Assembly: GCA_910584055.1 (NCBI GenBank)
Contig: CAJTZS010000005.1
Coordinates: forward strand, 62,001 to 126,000
Direction of reading: 5' to 3'
From: an uncultured Muribaculaceae bacterium
GTDB taxonomy: Bacteria; Bacteroidota; Bacteroidia; Bacteroidales; Muribaculaceae
Length of the DNA: 64,000 bases
Notes under the pieces: model-generated
Told to the model about the DNA's origin: nothing
What the model saw: only the letters and a program-made list of their open reading frames with translations
The model's database searches: none
Shown: positions 35,406 through 44,401 of the stretch, piece by piece
Layout: each line of letters opens with the position of its first letter
Position numbering within the stretch: position 1 is the first letter of the stretch
Position numbers and translations under genes: made by a program

Positions 35406-35437
35406 GTTGCAATTGTTATAAGTATGAAGTAACTTTG
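35406..35437 (+). promoter_or_regulatory. Promoter of the alpha-glucan operon
   Basis: GTTG at 35406-35409 and TAACTTTG at 35430-35437 with a 20-bp spacer. The predicted start is near 35442, leaving a roughly 110-nt leader before the debranching-enzyme ATG. Confidence 0.7.
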
Positions 35438-35554
35438 TAACACAACGGTGCACTATCTAATTTATCACCCTGGCATTACCCTCCTCGGCTTCGATGATAA
35501 CTATGGCATTGACCGAAACTAAAGAAAATTATAACCCGCATAATCAATTATGTC

Positions 35555-37519
35555 ATGAGCTATCTTAAATTTGACAAGAACCTTATGATCAACTTGGAGC
35601 AGAGTCTTCCCAAAGAGATGCTTCGCACCAACAAGTCGGGGGCTTATCATTGTACTACCATCGTGGGTTGCAATACCCGCAAGCAGCATGGCTTGCTGGT
35701 GATTCCGATTCCGGAGATGGATGACAAGGCGCACGTGCTTCTGTCTTCGCTTGATGAATCGGTAATCCAACACGGAGCCTCGTTTAACCTGGGGCTTCAT
35801 CAGTATGGCGACAATGTATTCAGCCCCAATGGTCACAAGTACATCCGTGAGTTTAACTGCGACAATGTCCCCGTAATGACCTTTCGCGTGGGTGGCGTGG
35901 TGATGACCAAGGAGAAAGTGTTTATTTCGCATGAGAACAGGATTCTTATCAAATATACGCTGGTTGAAGCGCACTCTCCAACAACATTACGTTTCCGTCC
36001 GTTTCTTGCATTCCGCAATGCCAATGATCTTTGCGTGGAAAATACAGCCATCAATAAGGAGATAAAACCAATTGAAAACGGAATCTCGACTTGCCTTTAT
36101 GAAGGATATCCGGAACTTTTCATGCAGTTTAACAAACCTGTTGAATGGGTAAACGACGGTCATTGGTATAAAGGAATAGAATATACGAAAGACAAGGTGA
36201 GAGGAATCCCCTATAAAGAAGATTTATGGGTGCCGGGATATTTTGAATTGCCGATTAAGAAAGGGGAAACCATCATATTCTCTGCTTCAACTTACGAATG
36301 CAAGCCAAAGACATTTGAAAAAACATATAAGGAAGAACTCACAACTCGTACTTGTAGAACAAGTTTTTCGAATTGTCTGAAAAATTCTGCTAAACAATTT
36401 TATCTCAAGAACGAACACGGAACATATATAATGGCGGGATATCCATGGTATAATGTTCGGGCGAGAGACGAGGTGATAGCATTGCCAGGCTGTACGCTCG
36501 CTATCAATCACGAGGAGGATTATTTCGAGATTCTTGACACATTCCTTAAGGCATTGTTTAAATATATTGACAAGGGTGAGAAAGATCCAACCATTGGAGA
36601 GATCGATCTTCCGGACATTCCGTTGTGGACGATATGGGCAATCCAGCAGTTCCGCCGCCATTCCGATTCAAATGAATGCCGCAAACGTTATGGTGAAGCA
36701 GTTCGCCGTCTCGTAGAAGATGTGCGCGGAGAGAGAATACGCAATCTCAAGCTTAATCATAACGGGCTTGTGTCATCCAATGGACAGAACTCACCGGTGA
36801 CCTGGCTGTCAGCTTCAATCAACGGCAAGCCGATAATTCCCAGAACCGGATATATTCTTGAGTTCAATGCATTATGGTATAACGCTGTCAAATTCCTGAT
36901 ATCTCTTTATGAGAATGAGAAAGGGGAAGAGGCATATGTTGCAGAACTCACCGAACTCGCAGATAAGATCAAGGGTTCGTTTATTGACACCTTCCTCAAT
37001 GATTACGGCTATCTCTATGATTATGTCAACGGCAGTTATACAGATCTTGAGGTGCGTCCAAACCTGGCTATTGCAATCGGTCTTGAATATTCCCCTCTTG
37101 ACCGCCGTCAGCGCAAGAGCGTGCTTGACCTCTGCACCCGTGAGCTTCTCACCCCAAAGGGGCTTCGCTCGCTCAGTCCTAAGAGTTTCGCCTACAATCC
37201 GACGTATGTGGGAAATCCGACAGAGCGTGAGTATGCGGTGCATTTAGGACCGGCGCGTCCCTGGCTCTTCGGATTTTATGCCGATGCCTATTTTAAAGTG
37301 TTTGGACTTTCCGGACTCTCCTTCATCGAGCGTATGCTCATCGGTTATGAAGACGAGATGACGGAGGGCTGCATCGGTTCCCTTTCCGAGATGTATGACG
37401 GGAATCCGCCGTATACGGGTCGTGGAGCAGTCAGCACCGCCAAGAATGTTGGCGAGATACTGCGCACGATCAAGACTGTGAAACAAATGACAAAACTTCT
37501 AACCGCTCAAAGTGAATAA
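35555..37519 (+). CDS. Glycogen debranching enzyme (amylo-alpha-1,6-glucosidase type)
   Basis: 654-residue cytosolic protein. The N-terminal beta-rich domain (about 1-260) is of the bacterial GDE-N type (LRTNKSGAYHCTTIVGCNTRKQHGLLV). The C-terminal (alpha/alpha)6 barrel contains MAGYPWYNVRARDEVIALPG and later acidic motifs of the GDE-C family. It hydrolyses alpha-1,6 branches of glycogen. It is 3 bp from a GT4 glycosyltransferase and then a GH57 gene, a trio that is conserved in Bacteroidales and that I read as glycogen storage/turnover. Confidence 0.88.
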   Translation: MSYLKFDKNLMINLEQSLPKEMLRTNKSGAYHCTTIVGCNTRKQHGLLVIPIPEMDDKAHVLLSSLDESVIQHGASFNLGLHQYGDNVFSPNGHKYIREFNCDNVPVMTFRVGGVVMTKEKVFISHENRILIKYTLVEAHSPTTLRFRPFLAFRNANDLCVENTAINKEIKPIENGISTCLYEGYPELFMQFNKPVEWVNDGHWYKGIEYTKDKVRGIPYKEDLWVPGYFELPIKKGETIIFSASTYECKPKTFEKTYKEELTTRTCRTSFSNCLKNSAKQFYLKNEHGTYIMAGYPWYNVRARDEVIALPGCTLAINHEEDYFEILDTFLKALFKYIDKGEKDPTIGEIDLPDIPLWTIWAIQQFRRHSDSNECRKRYGEAVRRLVEDVRGERIRNLKLNHNGLVSSNGQNSPVTWLSASINGKPIIPRTGYILEFNALWYNAVKFLISLYENEKGEEAYVAELTELADKIKGSFIDTFLNDYGYLYDYVNGSYTDLEVRPNLAIAIGLEYSPLDRRQRKSVLDLCTRELLTPKGLRSLSPKSFAYNPTYVGNPTEREYAVHLGPARPWLFGFYADAYFKVFGLSGLSFIERMLIGYEDEMTEGCIGSLSEMYDGNPPYTGRGAVSTAKNVGEILRTIKTVKQMTKLLTAQSE

Positions 37520-37522
37520 CAG

Positions 37523-38788
37523 ATGAAAGCATTAATGTTTGGATGGGAGTTTCCTCCCCACATCCTTGGAGGATTGGGAACAGCAAGCTATGGTCTGACT
37601 AAGGGTATGCATGCCAATGGCGATATGGAGATCTCCTTCGTTATTCCCAAACCCTGGGGCGATGAAGAGAAAGGTTTCGCAAACATCATTGGTGCTTGCA
37701 ACACTCCGGTGGCATGGCGTGATGTGAACTGGGATTATGTTCAGAACCGCATTGGCAATGTGATGAATCCTCAGCTTTATTACGACCTTCGTGACCATAT
37801 TTATGCCGATTTCAATTACATGCGTCTCAACGACCTCGGATGCATCGAGTTTTCCGGACGCTATCCCGACAATATTCTCGAAGAGATCAATAATTATTCC
37901 ATCGTGGCTGGGGTAATTGCCAGGACTATTCCGTGCGATGTGATCCATTCCCATGACTGGCTCACATATCCGGCAGGAATCCATGCCAAGAATGTTACCG
38001 GCAAACCACTCGTGATTCATGTGCATGCCTCGGAATTTGACCGTTCGCGCGGAAAGCCGAATCCTACGGTGTTCGGGATAGAAAAAGACGGTATGAACAA
38101 TGCGGATCATATTATCACCGTGTCGAACCTTACGCGTAAGACCGTCATTGAGAAGTATGGTATAGATCCGTCAAAAGTAACTACCGTACACAATGCCGTG
38201 ATACCTTTGAGTGATGAATTGTTGAATCTCAAGCGTCGCGAAGGGAAGGATAAGGTCATAACTTTCCTTGGACGTATCACGATGCAGAAGGGTCCGGAGT
38301 ATTTCGTGGAGGCAGCTGCAAAAGTGCTCCAGAAAAACAAGCATGTGAGATTTGTTATGGCAGGTGGTGGTGACATGGAGGCTGCGATGATTCGTCTTGC
38401 TGCCAAACGCAATATCGCCGACCGTTTTCATTTCACAGGTTTCCTTCGTGGGAAAGAGGTATATCAGATGTTCCGCGATTCGGATGTTTATGTAATGCCG
38501 TCGGTATCGGAACCATTTGGAATCTCCCCGCTTGAAGCCATGGAGATGGGTGTCCCCTCTATTATTTCGAAGCAGAGCGGATGTGCTGAGATTCTCGATA
38601 ACGTAATCAAGACTGATTACTGGGATATTGACGCAATGGCGGATGCAATGCATGCTCTCGTATCATATCCGGCACTCCATAATGAACTTCGTGACAAGGG
38701 AATCGAGGAAATTCACCAGATCACATGGGAGAAGGCAGGTAAAAAGGTGATCGACATATACAAACAAGTTATCGCAAATCGCAGATAG
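37523..38788 (+). CDS. GT4-family glycosyltransferase (glycogen-synthase-like)
   Basis: 421 residues. N-terminal GT-B motif MFGWEFPPHILGGLGTAS and C-terminal donor-site motif MPSVSEPFGISPLEAMEMG are clear. It probably transfers glucose in alpha-glucan synthesis, judged by its place 3 bp after the debranching enzyme and before GH57. NDP-glucose specificity cannot be read from sequence. Confidence 0.85.
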   Translation: MKALMFGWEFPPHILGGLGTASYGLTKGMHANGDMEISFVIPKPWGDEEKGFANIIGACNTPVAWRDVNWDYVQNRIGNVMNPQLYYDLRDHIYADFNYMRLNDLGCIEFSGRYPDNILEEINNYSIVAGVIARTIPCDVIHSHDWLTYPAGIHAKNVTGKPLVIHVHASEFDRSRGKPNPTVFGIEKDGMNNADHIITVSNLTRKTVIEKYGIDPSKVTTVHNAVIPLSDELLNLKRREGKDKVITFLGRITMQKGPEYFVEAAAKVLQKNKHVRFVMAGGGDMEAAMIRLAAKRNIADRFHFTGFLRGKEVYQMFRDSDVYVMPSVSEPFGISPLEAMEMGVPSIISKQSGCAEILDNVIKTDYWDIDAMADAMHALVSYPALHNELRDKGIEEIHQITWEKAGKKVIDIYKQVIANRR

Positions 38789-38847
38789 TTTTTTTACCTG
38801 TCAAACATAATTACACATTATACATTACACATTAAAAATTATTCAAA

Positions 38848-40281
38848 ATGAAGTCAGTTTGCTTCTATTTCAAGATACATCAGCCTTATCGTCTGAAACG
38901 CTATCGTTTTTTTGACATAGGTAACGATCATTATTATTATGATGATTTTGCAGATGACGAAATCATCACCCGAGTGGCACAAAATTCATACATACCGATG
39001 GCGGAGACTTTGCTGCAGATGATTAAAAACAGCAACGGTGAGTTTAAATGCTCCATCAGTATTTCCGGCATTGCTATCGAGCAGCTTCAGATGTATGTGC
39101 CGGAATGTATTGATAAACTTCGTCAGCTTGCTGATACAGGTTGTGTAGAATTCCTGTCGGGCACCTATTCCCATTCTCTTGCTTCCCTTGAAGATCCAGA
39201 GGAGTTTATGCGTGAGGTGAAGGCGCACGATGACCTTATCTACCGCCTTTTCGGACAGAAACCGAAAGTGTTTGCAAACACAGAACTGATCTATGATGAT
39301 GACATAGCCATGCTTGTGGCATCGATGGGATTCAAGACCACTCTCACAGATGGTGCCAAACACATCCTGGGCTGGAAGTCACCCAACTATGTTTATCGCG
39401 CCGCTACCGCTCCCAACCTGAAGCTTCTTCTCACCAACGACAAGCTTGCAGAAGATGTCACCATGAACTTCAACAATCCTGAATGGGATGAATATCCGTT
39501 GACAGCCGATAAGTATGTGAACTGGATAGCATCTCTTCCGGAAGAGGAGCAGGTTGTGAATCTCCTGATGAGCATGGATACATTCGGGACTTTCCTTCCG
39601 GCAGGTACCGGTATCTTTGAGTTCATGAAGGCTCTTCCGATGTTCGGTAAGGAGAAAGGAATTCAGTTTACCACACCTTCCGAGGCTGTTGCAAAACTGA
39701 AACCGGTCGATGAACTTTCCATACCTTATCCGATTTCAGGTATAGATGAGGCGCGTGACGTGTCTGCATGGAAAGGTAACGAGCTTCAGAGAGAAGCATT
39801 GCGTAAGCTCTATGCCGTGGCAGAGCGTGTAAGCCTTTGCAATGACCGCCGTTTGAAACAGGATTGGGAGTATCTGCAGAGTAGTGACCATTTCTACTAT
39901 ATGAGCACAAAGAACATGGCTGATGGTGCTTCACATGCCGCTTTCAGCCCGTATGACTCGCCGTTTGCAGCATTCACTAATTATATGAATGTTCTTGCAG
40001 ACTTCCTGGTTCGCGTAGAAGAACAGTATCCCGAATCAATCGATAACGAGGAACTTAACTCACTGCTTCTCACGATCCGTAATCAGGCAGACGAGATCAC
40101 ATCGCTGAAAAAGGAAGTAACATCTCTGCGCACAGACATGGAGAATCGCGAAGAGCTGGTAGTGGTAGAAGAGAAACCTGCCAAGAAAGCTCCAGCCAAA
40201 AAGGCAGCGGCAAAGAAACCCGCAACTGAAAAGAAACCAGTCGCCAAGAAAGCAGCAAAAAAGACCGCAGCTAAGAAGTAG
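38848..40281 (+). CDS. GH57 alpha-amylase/glucanotransferase with lysine-rich tail
   Basis: 477 residues. The GH57 barrel begins SVCFYFKIHQPYRLKRYRFF; the nucleophile region is FANTELIYDD and the acid/base region LLMSMDTFGTF. From about residue 445 a 32-residue tail made almost entirely of Lys, Ala and Pro (for example KKAPAKKAAAKKPATEK) resembles histone H1-like bacterial tails. A Glu/Asp coiled segment precedes it. The core length fits Bacteroides GH57 proteins; the basic tail is the odd part. Third gene of the glucan operon, ended by a strong bidirectional terminator. Confidence 0.87.
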   Translation: MKSVCFYFKIHQPYRLKRYRFFDIGNDHYYYDDFADDEIITRVAQNSYIPMAETLLQMIKNSNGEFKCSISISGIAIEQLQMYVPECIDKLRQLADTGCVEFLSGTYSHSLASLEDPEEFMREVKAHDDLIYRLFGQKPKVFANTELIYDDDIAMLVASMGFKTTLTDGAKHILGWKSPNYVYRAATAPNLKLLLTNDKLAEDVTMNFNNPEWDEYPLTADKYVNWIASLPEEEQVVNLLMSMDTFGTFLPAGTGIFEFMKALPMFGKEKGIQFTTPSEAVAKLKPVDELSIPYPISGIDEARDVSAWKGNELQREALRKLYAVAERVSLCNDRRLKQDWEYLQSSDHFYYMSTKNMADGASHAAFSPYDSPFAAFTNYMNVLADFLVRVEEQYPESIDNEELNSLLLTIRNQADEITSLKKEVTSLRTDMENREELVVVEEKPAKKAPAKKAAAKKPATEKKPVAKKAAKKTAAKK

Positions 40282-40301
40282 CCAATTTTTACCTTCAAAA
40301 T

Positions 40302-40340
40302 AAAAGCAGGATGCATGTTCAATTCATGCATCCTGCTTTT
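40302..40340. terminator. Bidirectional terminator
   Basis: AAAAGCAGGATGCATG (40302-40317) pairs perfectly with 40325-40340 through a 7-nt loop; A/T tracts on both sides give a T-run either way. It separates GH57 (+) from the convergent YihY gene (-). Confidence 0.85.
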
Positions 40341-40401
40341 GTTTTCTGGATGACGGCATACGGGACACCAAGGTGTCTTCACTCAACGTGCTTCGCATTT
40401 A

Positions 40402-41790
40402 TTATTTTAGCTGATTGTGGAGGAGGGTTTGGCGGATGAGGTCGGGAGAGGGGATCGGAAGGTCGCGGAGGAGAATATGGGAATATTCAGAGTAACATTT
40501 CTCGCGGATGGGGAGGATGATGCCGAAAAGTCCTGAGTAGATTTCGCGAATGTCAGGAATGAAATCCATTTGCCCTTCGGAGTTATAGGCGCGGAGAAAA
40601 TCCGAGATTGTGAAATCCTGCAATTCTATCGCAGGTGCTTCGCCATATTCACCATCTTTAATTCTGACGGAGTACAATAACCCGGCGGCATGCAGTTTGT
40701 CGGTAATTCTCGATACAATTCTTATGGGGAGGTTGTAGAGTCTCGCGATATCGGTATGTGACAGCGGTTTTTCACGCGCAATGAAGCGCTGGGCAACAAC
40801 GCTCATCACAATCAACGCTATTGAGTGCCATCCATCGAGCGAGAGTTTATCGGAGTTGCCGTTGAAGTTGAAAGTGAAAACATTCTGAAGAGAATAGGTG
40901 AGAACACACCCCGACAGCAACAACAACCACGAGAGCTGCAGCCATATGAGGAGCAACGGTAGAAATGCGAACGAACCATAGATGGCATTGTATTTCGATA
41001 CATATATCTGACCATTGACAAACAGTAGCTGTAATATCGTGAAGGCAATAGCACAGATGGCTCCCGAAATGGCGGCATATTTTATATCGACTTTCGTGTT
41101 CGGTATCAGAAGGAAGGAAAGGGAGAAGGCAACCCAGCACAAAATAACTGGAGCGGTTTCGAGAATGACGTTTACAACCGGGGTAAGGAAGGGTAGATTG
41201 AGGTTATCCTGTATAGTTGTAGACATGAATATCGAGACACCCGATGAGCAGATCATGAGAATGGGAATAATAAGACAGATTGCAATGTAATCTGTTATTT
41301 TCTGATAAAAAGAGCGTTGTCTCTTGATGTCCCAGATCATGTTGAATGCATCTTCAATGCTGGAAAGAAGAGATATCACGGTCCACAACAGGAATAATAT
41401 GCCAATGCCGACAAATACGCCCTGAGATGCTTCCGTGAGATAGGAATCAACAAATTTGAGAGCAGCCGAAATTGCAGTGTGTTGTGATGGAAAAAAATTG
41501 TAGAGTTCTTCCTGGAGATAATCCTGCAAGCCAAAACCTCTTCCGATAGCCACAAGCAGCGCGATTGCCGGCACAAGAGCAAGCACAGTGGAATATGTCA
41601 GCGACATAGAACGCGTTTGCAGATCGCGGTCGAGAAAAGAATTTACGGATAGGTTGATGGTGCGGATGATGCGCACGCGCATGGTTTGTCGCGGGTCGTT
41701 CCATACACCCGTTATGCAGTAATCGATAGCATTTTTAACTTTTATCACCGCATTTGATACAAAATCCTTTATTTTATCGATGAATCCCAT
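40402..41790 (-). CDS. YihY/BrkB-family membrane protein with winged-helix tail
   Basis: 462 residues from the ATG at 41790 (the frame itself is open to 41934, into the rnpB region). About six membrane helices cover residues 45-300, with the family stretches LTYSTVLALVPAIALLVAIGRGFGLQ and YGSFAFLPLLLIWLQLSW. The C-terminal roughly 130 residues are soluble, with a winged-helix-like segment (SHTDIARLYNLPIRIVSRITDKLHAAGLL). The 'ribonuclease BN' label once given to this family is outdated; transport or envelope function is unproven. Confidence 0.82.
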   Translation of the reverse strand: MGFIDKIKDFVSNAVIKVKNAIDYCITGVWNDPRQTMRVRIIRTINLSVNSFLDRDLQTRSMSLTYSTVLALVPAIALLVAIGRGFGLQDYLQEELYNFFPSQHTAISAALKFVDSYLTEASQGVFVGIGILFLLWTVISLLSSIEDAFNMIWDIKRQRSFYQKITDYIAICLIIPILMICSSGVSIFMSTTIQDNLNLPFLTPVVNVILETAPVILCWVAFSLSFLLIPNTKVDIKYAAISGAICAIAFTILQLLFVNGQIYVSKYNAIYGSFAFLPLLLIWLQLSWLLLLSGCVLTYSLQNVFTFNFNGNSDKLSLDGWHSIALIVMSVVAQRFIAREKPLSHTDIARLYNLPIRIVSRITDKLHAAGLLYSVRIKDGEYGEAPAIELQDFTISDFLRAYNSEGQMDFIPDIREIYSGLFGIILPIREKCYSEYSHILLRDLPIPSPDLIRQTLLHNQLK

Positions 41791-41829
41791 GTTCGTAAAC
41801 AACTCAAAAGCAATATATCGATATAACAA

Positions 41830-41865
41830 AAAGGAGTCTTTGGTAGTTTTGCCGAAGACTCCTTT
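41830..41865 (-). terminator. Terminator of rnpB
   Basis: On the minus strand AAAGGAGTCTT (41865-41855) pairs with AAGACTCCTTT (41840-41830), then a T-run follows. It lies directly after the predicted 3' end of RNase P RNA and before the YihY gene. Confidence 0.8.
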
Positions 41866-41872
41866 GTAATGA

Positions 41873-42248
41873 AGAGACAGAGATGATGTAAGCCGGGTTA
41901 TGTGCCCGGACGAGAATGCCCGGGTGTCTGTCATTTATCTAAGCGCGCCGGTTGCCCGACGGCTTTAGCAGCCTACCCCCCGGCAATGGACGAGCAATCC
42001 TTAGCTGCCGGTATATTTGGCCTTGCAACTCGCGGGATGTGCGGACCCCCGCTGTCGCCAGCGGAGCCGGTGGGCTCTTACCCCACCTTTTCACCCTTAC
42101 CGCAAAACGCGGCGGTTATTTTCTGTCACATATCGCCCCGACGTCGCCGCCGGCTTTCCGTTAGGAAGCGCGATGCTCTGTGTTGCCCGGACTTTCCTCC
42201 TGACATCCGATGAACAGATGCCCGGCGACAGACCACATTTCTGTCTTA
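41873..42248 (-). ncRNA. rnpB: RNase P RNA
   Basis: Catalytic RNA that matures tRNA 5' ends. On the minus strand the conserved block GAGGAAAGTCCGGGC occurs near 42205-42190. The ends pair as helix P1 (AGACAGA at about 42246-42240 with TCTGTCT at 41881-41875). The 3' region ACCCGGCTTAC is also typical. Length of about 376 nt fits a class A RNA. End positions are good to a few bases. It sits between a membrane-protein gene and the YihY gene, all on minus. Confidence 0.93.
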
Positions 42249-42301
42249 TCTTATAACGGAGCCTTGCGACTCTTATTTTAACCGGTATCTAAAAATATCC
42301 G

Positions 42302-43168
42302 CTAAATCTTTTTCTGAATCGTATCTGAATCCTCCGTTTTTTCAGCTGAAGGGTTATTATCGGAAACAGCAGGAGATAAGTCTGATTCAGATTTGTTTTC
42401 TTGTTTTGGCTCTTCGTTATTTTCGGTTTTTAATTTTTGTTGAGCCTCTTCTGCAGCTTTGCGGGCTGCTTCTTCGCTCTGGCGCGCGGCTTCTGTATTG
42501 GCTTTTGCCTGGGCGAGTCTTGCCTTCGCCTCTTTTGCCTCTTCTTTGGCAGCGCGTTCCTGTTCCTTGGCGAGGCGACGCGCCTCTTTTTCGATGTCGG
42601 CTGCTGTTTTCTTACGACGCGGCAGACTCAGGAACCCATTGATTCCCCAGAGAATGAATGCAGCTCCGGATATTATACTGCCAATGGTATGTTCTTTTCC
42701 GGGATCCTGATAATCTGTTTTCAGGAGCATGACCCATACCCCGGCAGCTATGGTTGCCAAAGGTATGATATAAAGCCATGCCGGAGCTCCGTTTACACGT
42801 CTTCCTTTCACTATCCATACGATTTGAGCCAAAGAAACAATAATCAGAGAAACACCCAGCGAAATATTGAGGTTCCCCAGAAGTCCGGAAGGCATGCACA
42901 GCAGGAGCACTCCCCATACCAGAGATATGATGGCTGTGCCTGTGGAAAACCAAGGACGACTTACGATCACCCCGTTGGCGTCGCGGTGAGGTCGCAAAGA
43001 TGCAATAAGGAAGAATAAGCCCGGAATGATGAAGACAATACCAACACCCATCATCACGTATTTAAGCACGGGCTGTGATTCTTCAACAGCCTGATGGTTA
43101 AAAACCAATAAGCATATACCTGCCACCAAAGCAATCAGATATGCCAATGCGTATATAATTTTCCTCAT
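42302..43168 (-). CDS. DUF308-like membrane protein with charged coiled-coil tail
   Basis: 288 residues. About six membrane helices in the first 190 residues (for example LIALVAGICLLVFNH and GTAIISLVWGVLLLC) look like the HdeD/DUF308 type. Residues about 190-250 are an Ala/Glu/Lys coiled coil (KEARRLAKEQERAAKEEAKEA), then an acidic tail. Membrane anchoring plus a cytosolic coiled coil suggests a scaffold, but function is unknown. It lies 54 bp upstream of rnpB. Confidence 0.65.
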   Translation of the reverse strand: MRKIIYALAYLIALVAGICLLVFNHQAVEESQPVLKYVMMGVGIVFIIPGLFFLIASLRPHRDANGVIVSRPWFSTGTAIISLVWGVLLLCMPSGLLGNLNISLGVSLIIVSLAQIVWIVKGRRVNGAPAWLYIIPLATIAAGVWVMLLKTDYQDPGKEHTIGSIISGAAFILWGINGFLSLPRRKKTAADIEKEARRLAKEQERAAKEEAKEAKARLAQAKANTEAARQSEEAARKAAEEAQQKLKTENNEEPKQENKSESDLSPAVSDNNPSAEKTEDSDTIQKKI

Positions 43169-43232
43169 AATATAAATTGTTTTATATTAAAAGGAATTAA
43201 CATAGGGAAAGGTTTAAACCGATTGCGAAATT

Positions 43233-43300
43233 GAGGGGCGGATATGGGGGGATATAGGGCGGAATGGGGCTGGATGGGGTAGATGGGGATGGGACGGGAG
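43233..43300 (+). repeat. Degenerate G-rich repeat
   Basis: Irregular units of about 9-11 bp (GGGGCGGATAT, GGGCGGAAT, GGGGCTGGAT, GGGGTAGAT) resemble the 10-bp units at 1791-1874. G-runs lie on the + strand. The tract sits between two minus-strand genes, just after the cytidylate-kinase-like gene. Confidence 0.7.
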
Positions 43301-43305
43301 ACGGA

Positions 43306-43917
43306 CTATGGGTTGGGGAGAGCGGAGAGGATGAGGGGGAGGAGAGCTTCGGTAGATAGGCGGGAGGAATTGAAGGTCAGATCGTAGTTGTCGGCGCGGC
43401 CCCAGTGGCGGTTGGTGAAATAATTGTAGTAGCTTTCGCGTGAGCGGTCAAATTTACGGGCTTTTTCCAACGCCTCTTCCATCGATTTCGCTTCGCCGCG
43501 TTCGAGGATGGCTTTGGCGCGATGTTCTTCCGGCGCATGAACGAATATGCTCAACAAGCCGGGATGTTCACGCATCACATAGTCTGCCGTTCTGCCAACA
43601 ATAACACATGACCCTTTTTCGCATATGGATTTTATGACGTCGCTCTGGGCGCGGTAAAGATTGTCGTCGGTAAGTGTGTATGAACTGAATGATGCGGATG
43701 GCGAGCCATAGTTGAACGACAGGAACGAGCGGAGTATTGAGGGCTTTTTCTCATCCGCTTTCAGGAAAAGTTCTTTTGAAAAACCGAGGGCATCGGCAGC
43801 TTCCGACAGCAGTTCCTTATCATAATAGGGCACATTCAGCGTCTCAGCGAGTCTTTTGCCGAGTTTCCTTCCTCCTGCACCATATTGGCGTCCAATCACA
43901 ATTATAAAATCATTCAT
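43306..43917 (-). CDS. Cytidylate-kinase-like family protein
   Basis: 203 residues with a P-loop-like start IIVIGRQYGAGGRKLGKRLAE and the lid-type motif RHWGRADNYDLTFNSS. This matches the cytidylate kinase-like (AAA) family common in Bacteroidetes, distinct from housekeeping Cmk. Substrate unknown. Its ATG is only 4 bp downstream of a TAATTTTG box, so the transcript may be leaderless. Divergent from the gene at 43978. Confidence 0.8.
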   Translation of the reverse strand: MNDFIIVIGRQYGAGGRKLGKRLAETLNVPYYDKELLSEAADALGFSKELFLKADEKKPSILRSFLSFNYGSPSASFSSYTLTDDNLYRAQSDVIKSICEKGSCVIVGRTADYVMREHPGLLSIFVHAPEEHRAKAILERGEAKSMEEALEKARKFDRSRESYYNYFTNRHWGRADNYDLTFNSSRLSTEALLPLILSALPNP

Positions 43918-43920
43918 ATG

Positions 43921-43951
43921 GCAAAATTACAAAAATAATTTGTAATTTTGC
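43921..43951. promoter_or_regulatory. Palindromic divergent promoter
   Basis: GCAAAATTACAAA (43921-43933) and TTTGTAATTTTGC (43939-43951) are perfect inverted repeats with a 5-bp centre. Each arm holds a TAATTTTG -7 box: one reading right (43943-43950) for the 123-residue protein, one reading left (43929-43922) for the kinase-like protein. Good -33 boxes are not evident, so a bound regulator could be involved. Confidence 0.55.
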
Positions 43952-43977
43952 AGTATAGAACACAGGAAATATATCTT

Positions 43978-44352
43978 ATGAGTGTAGAAGAAAAGATAAA
44001 TATCCCGGAAGATGAAGGGATGCGCATATATGAATATATCGTAGATAATGCCGAGTCTGATTCCCTTCAGATGGGGGATATGGTGATGAAGCTTCGACAT
44101 GCCGACACTACAGGTCAATTCCTCTGCAGCACTGCGCGTTATCTCGCAGCTGTGAATCGCGAACGTTTCGACCAATGGATTGCACCTCTTGTGGAAGGCG
44201 CAATAGAAAAGGATCGTGATCGCCGCTACATAGGTTCTCTTCTTGAGGCTCTCTGGGGGCAGGATTATGCTGAAAGAGTGGAGGAACTAAAGGAGAGTGA
44301 TGACAATTTCCGCCGCATTTACAAAAGAATTTATTCAGAAGGTCCGCTCTGA
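43978..44352 (+). CDS. Hypothetical protein, conserved type
   Basis: 124 residues from the ATG at 43978 (the frame is open a further 30 bp upstream, but the promoter box overlaps it). Soluble and helical, with many charged residues (IPEDEGMRIYEYIVDNAESD, RFDQWIAPLVEGAIEKDRDRRYI). No catalytic motif, signal or membrane segment. The gene ends 50 bp before the cyclophilin gene and shares a palindromic promoter region with the kinase-like gene. Function unknown. Confidence 0.65.
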   Translation: MSVEEKINIPEDEGMRIYEYIVDNAESDSLQMGDMVMKLRHADTTGQFLCSTARYLAAVNRERFDQWIAPLVEGAIEKDRDRRYIGSLLEALWGQDYAERVEELKESDDNFRRIYKRIYSEGPL

Positions 44353-44401
44353 CAAGCGTCTCTTCCGGTTAAACTTTTGTCGGAAAAATTGTTATATAAA
44401 C

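Noticed and set aside
41902..42256. Short + strand frames over the RNase P RNA
   Set aside because: The region is explained by rnpB on the minus strand; proline/arginine-rich translations are artefacts of structured RNA.
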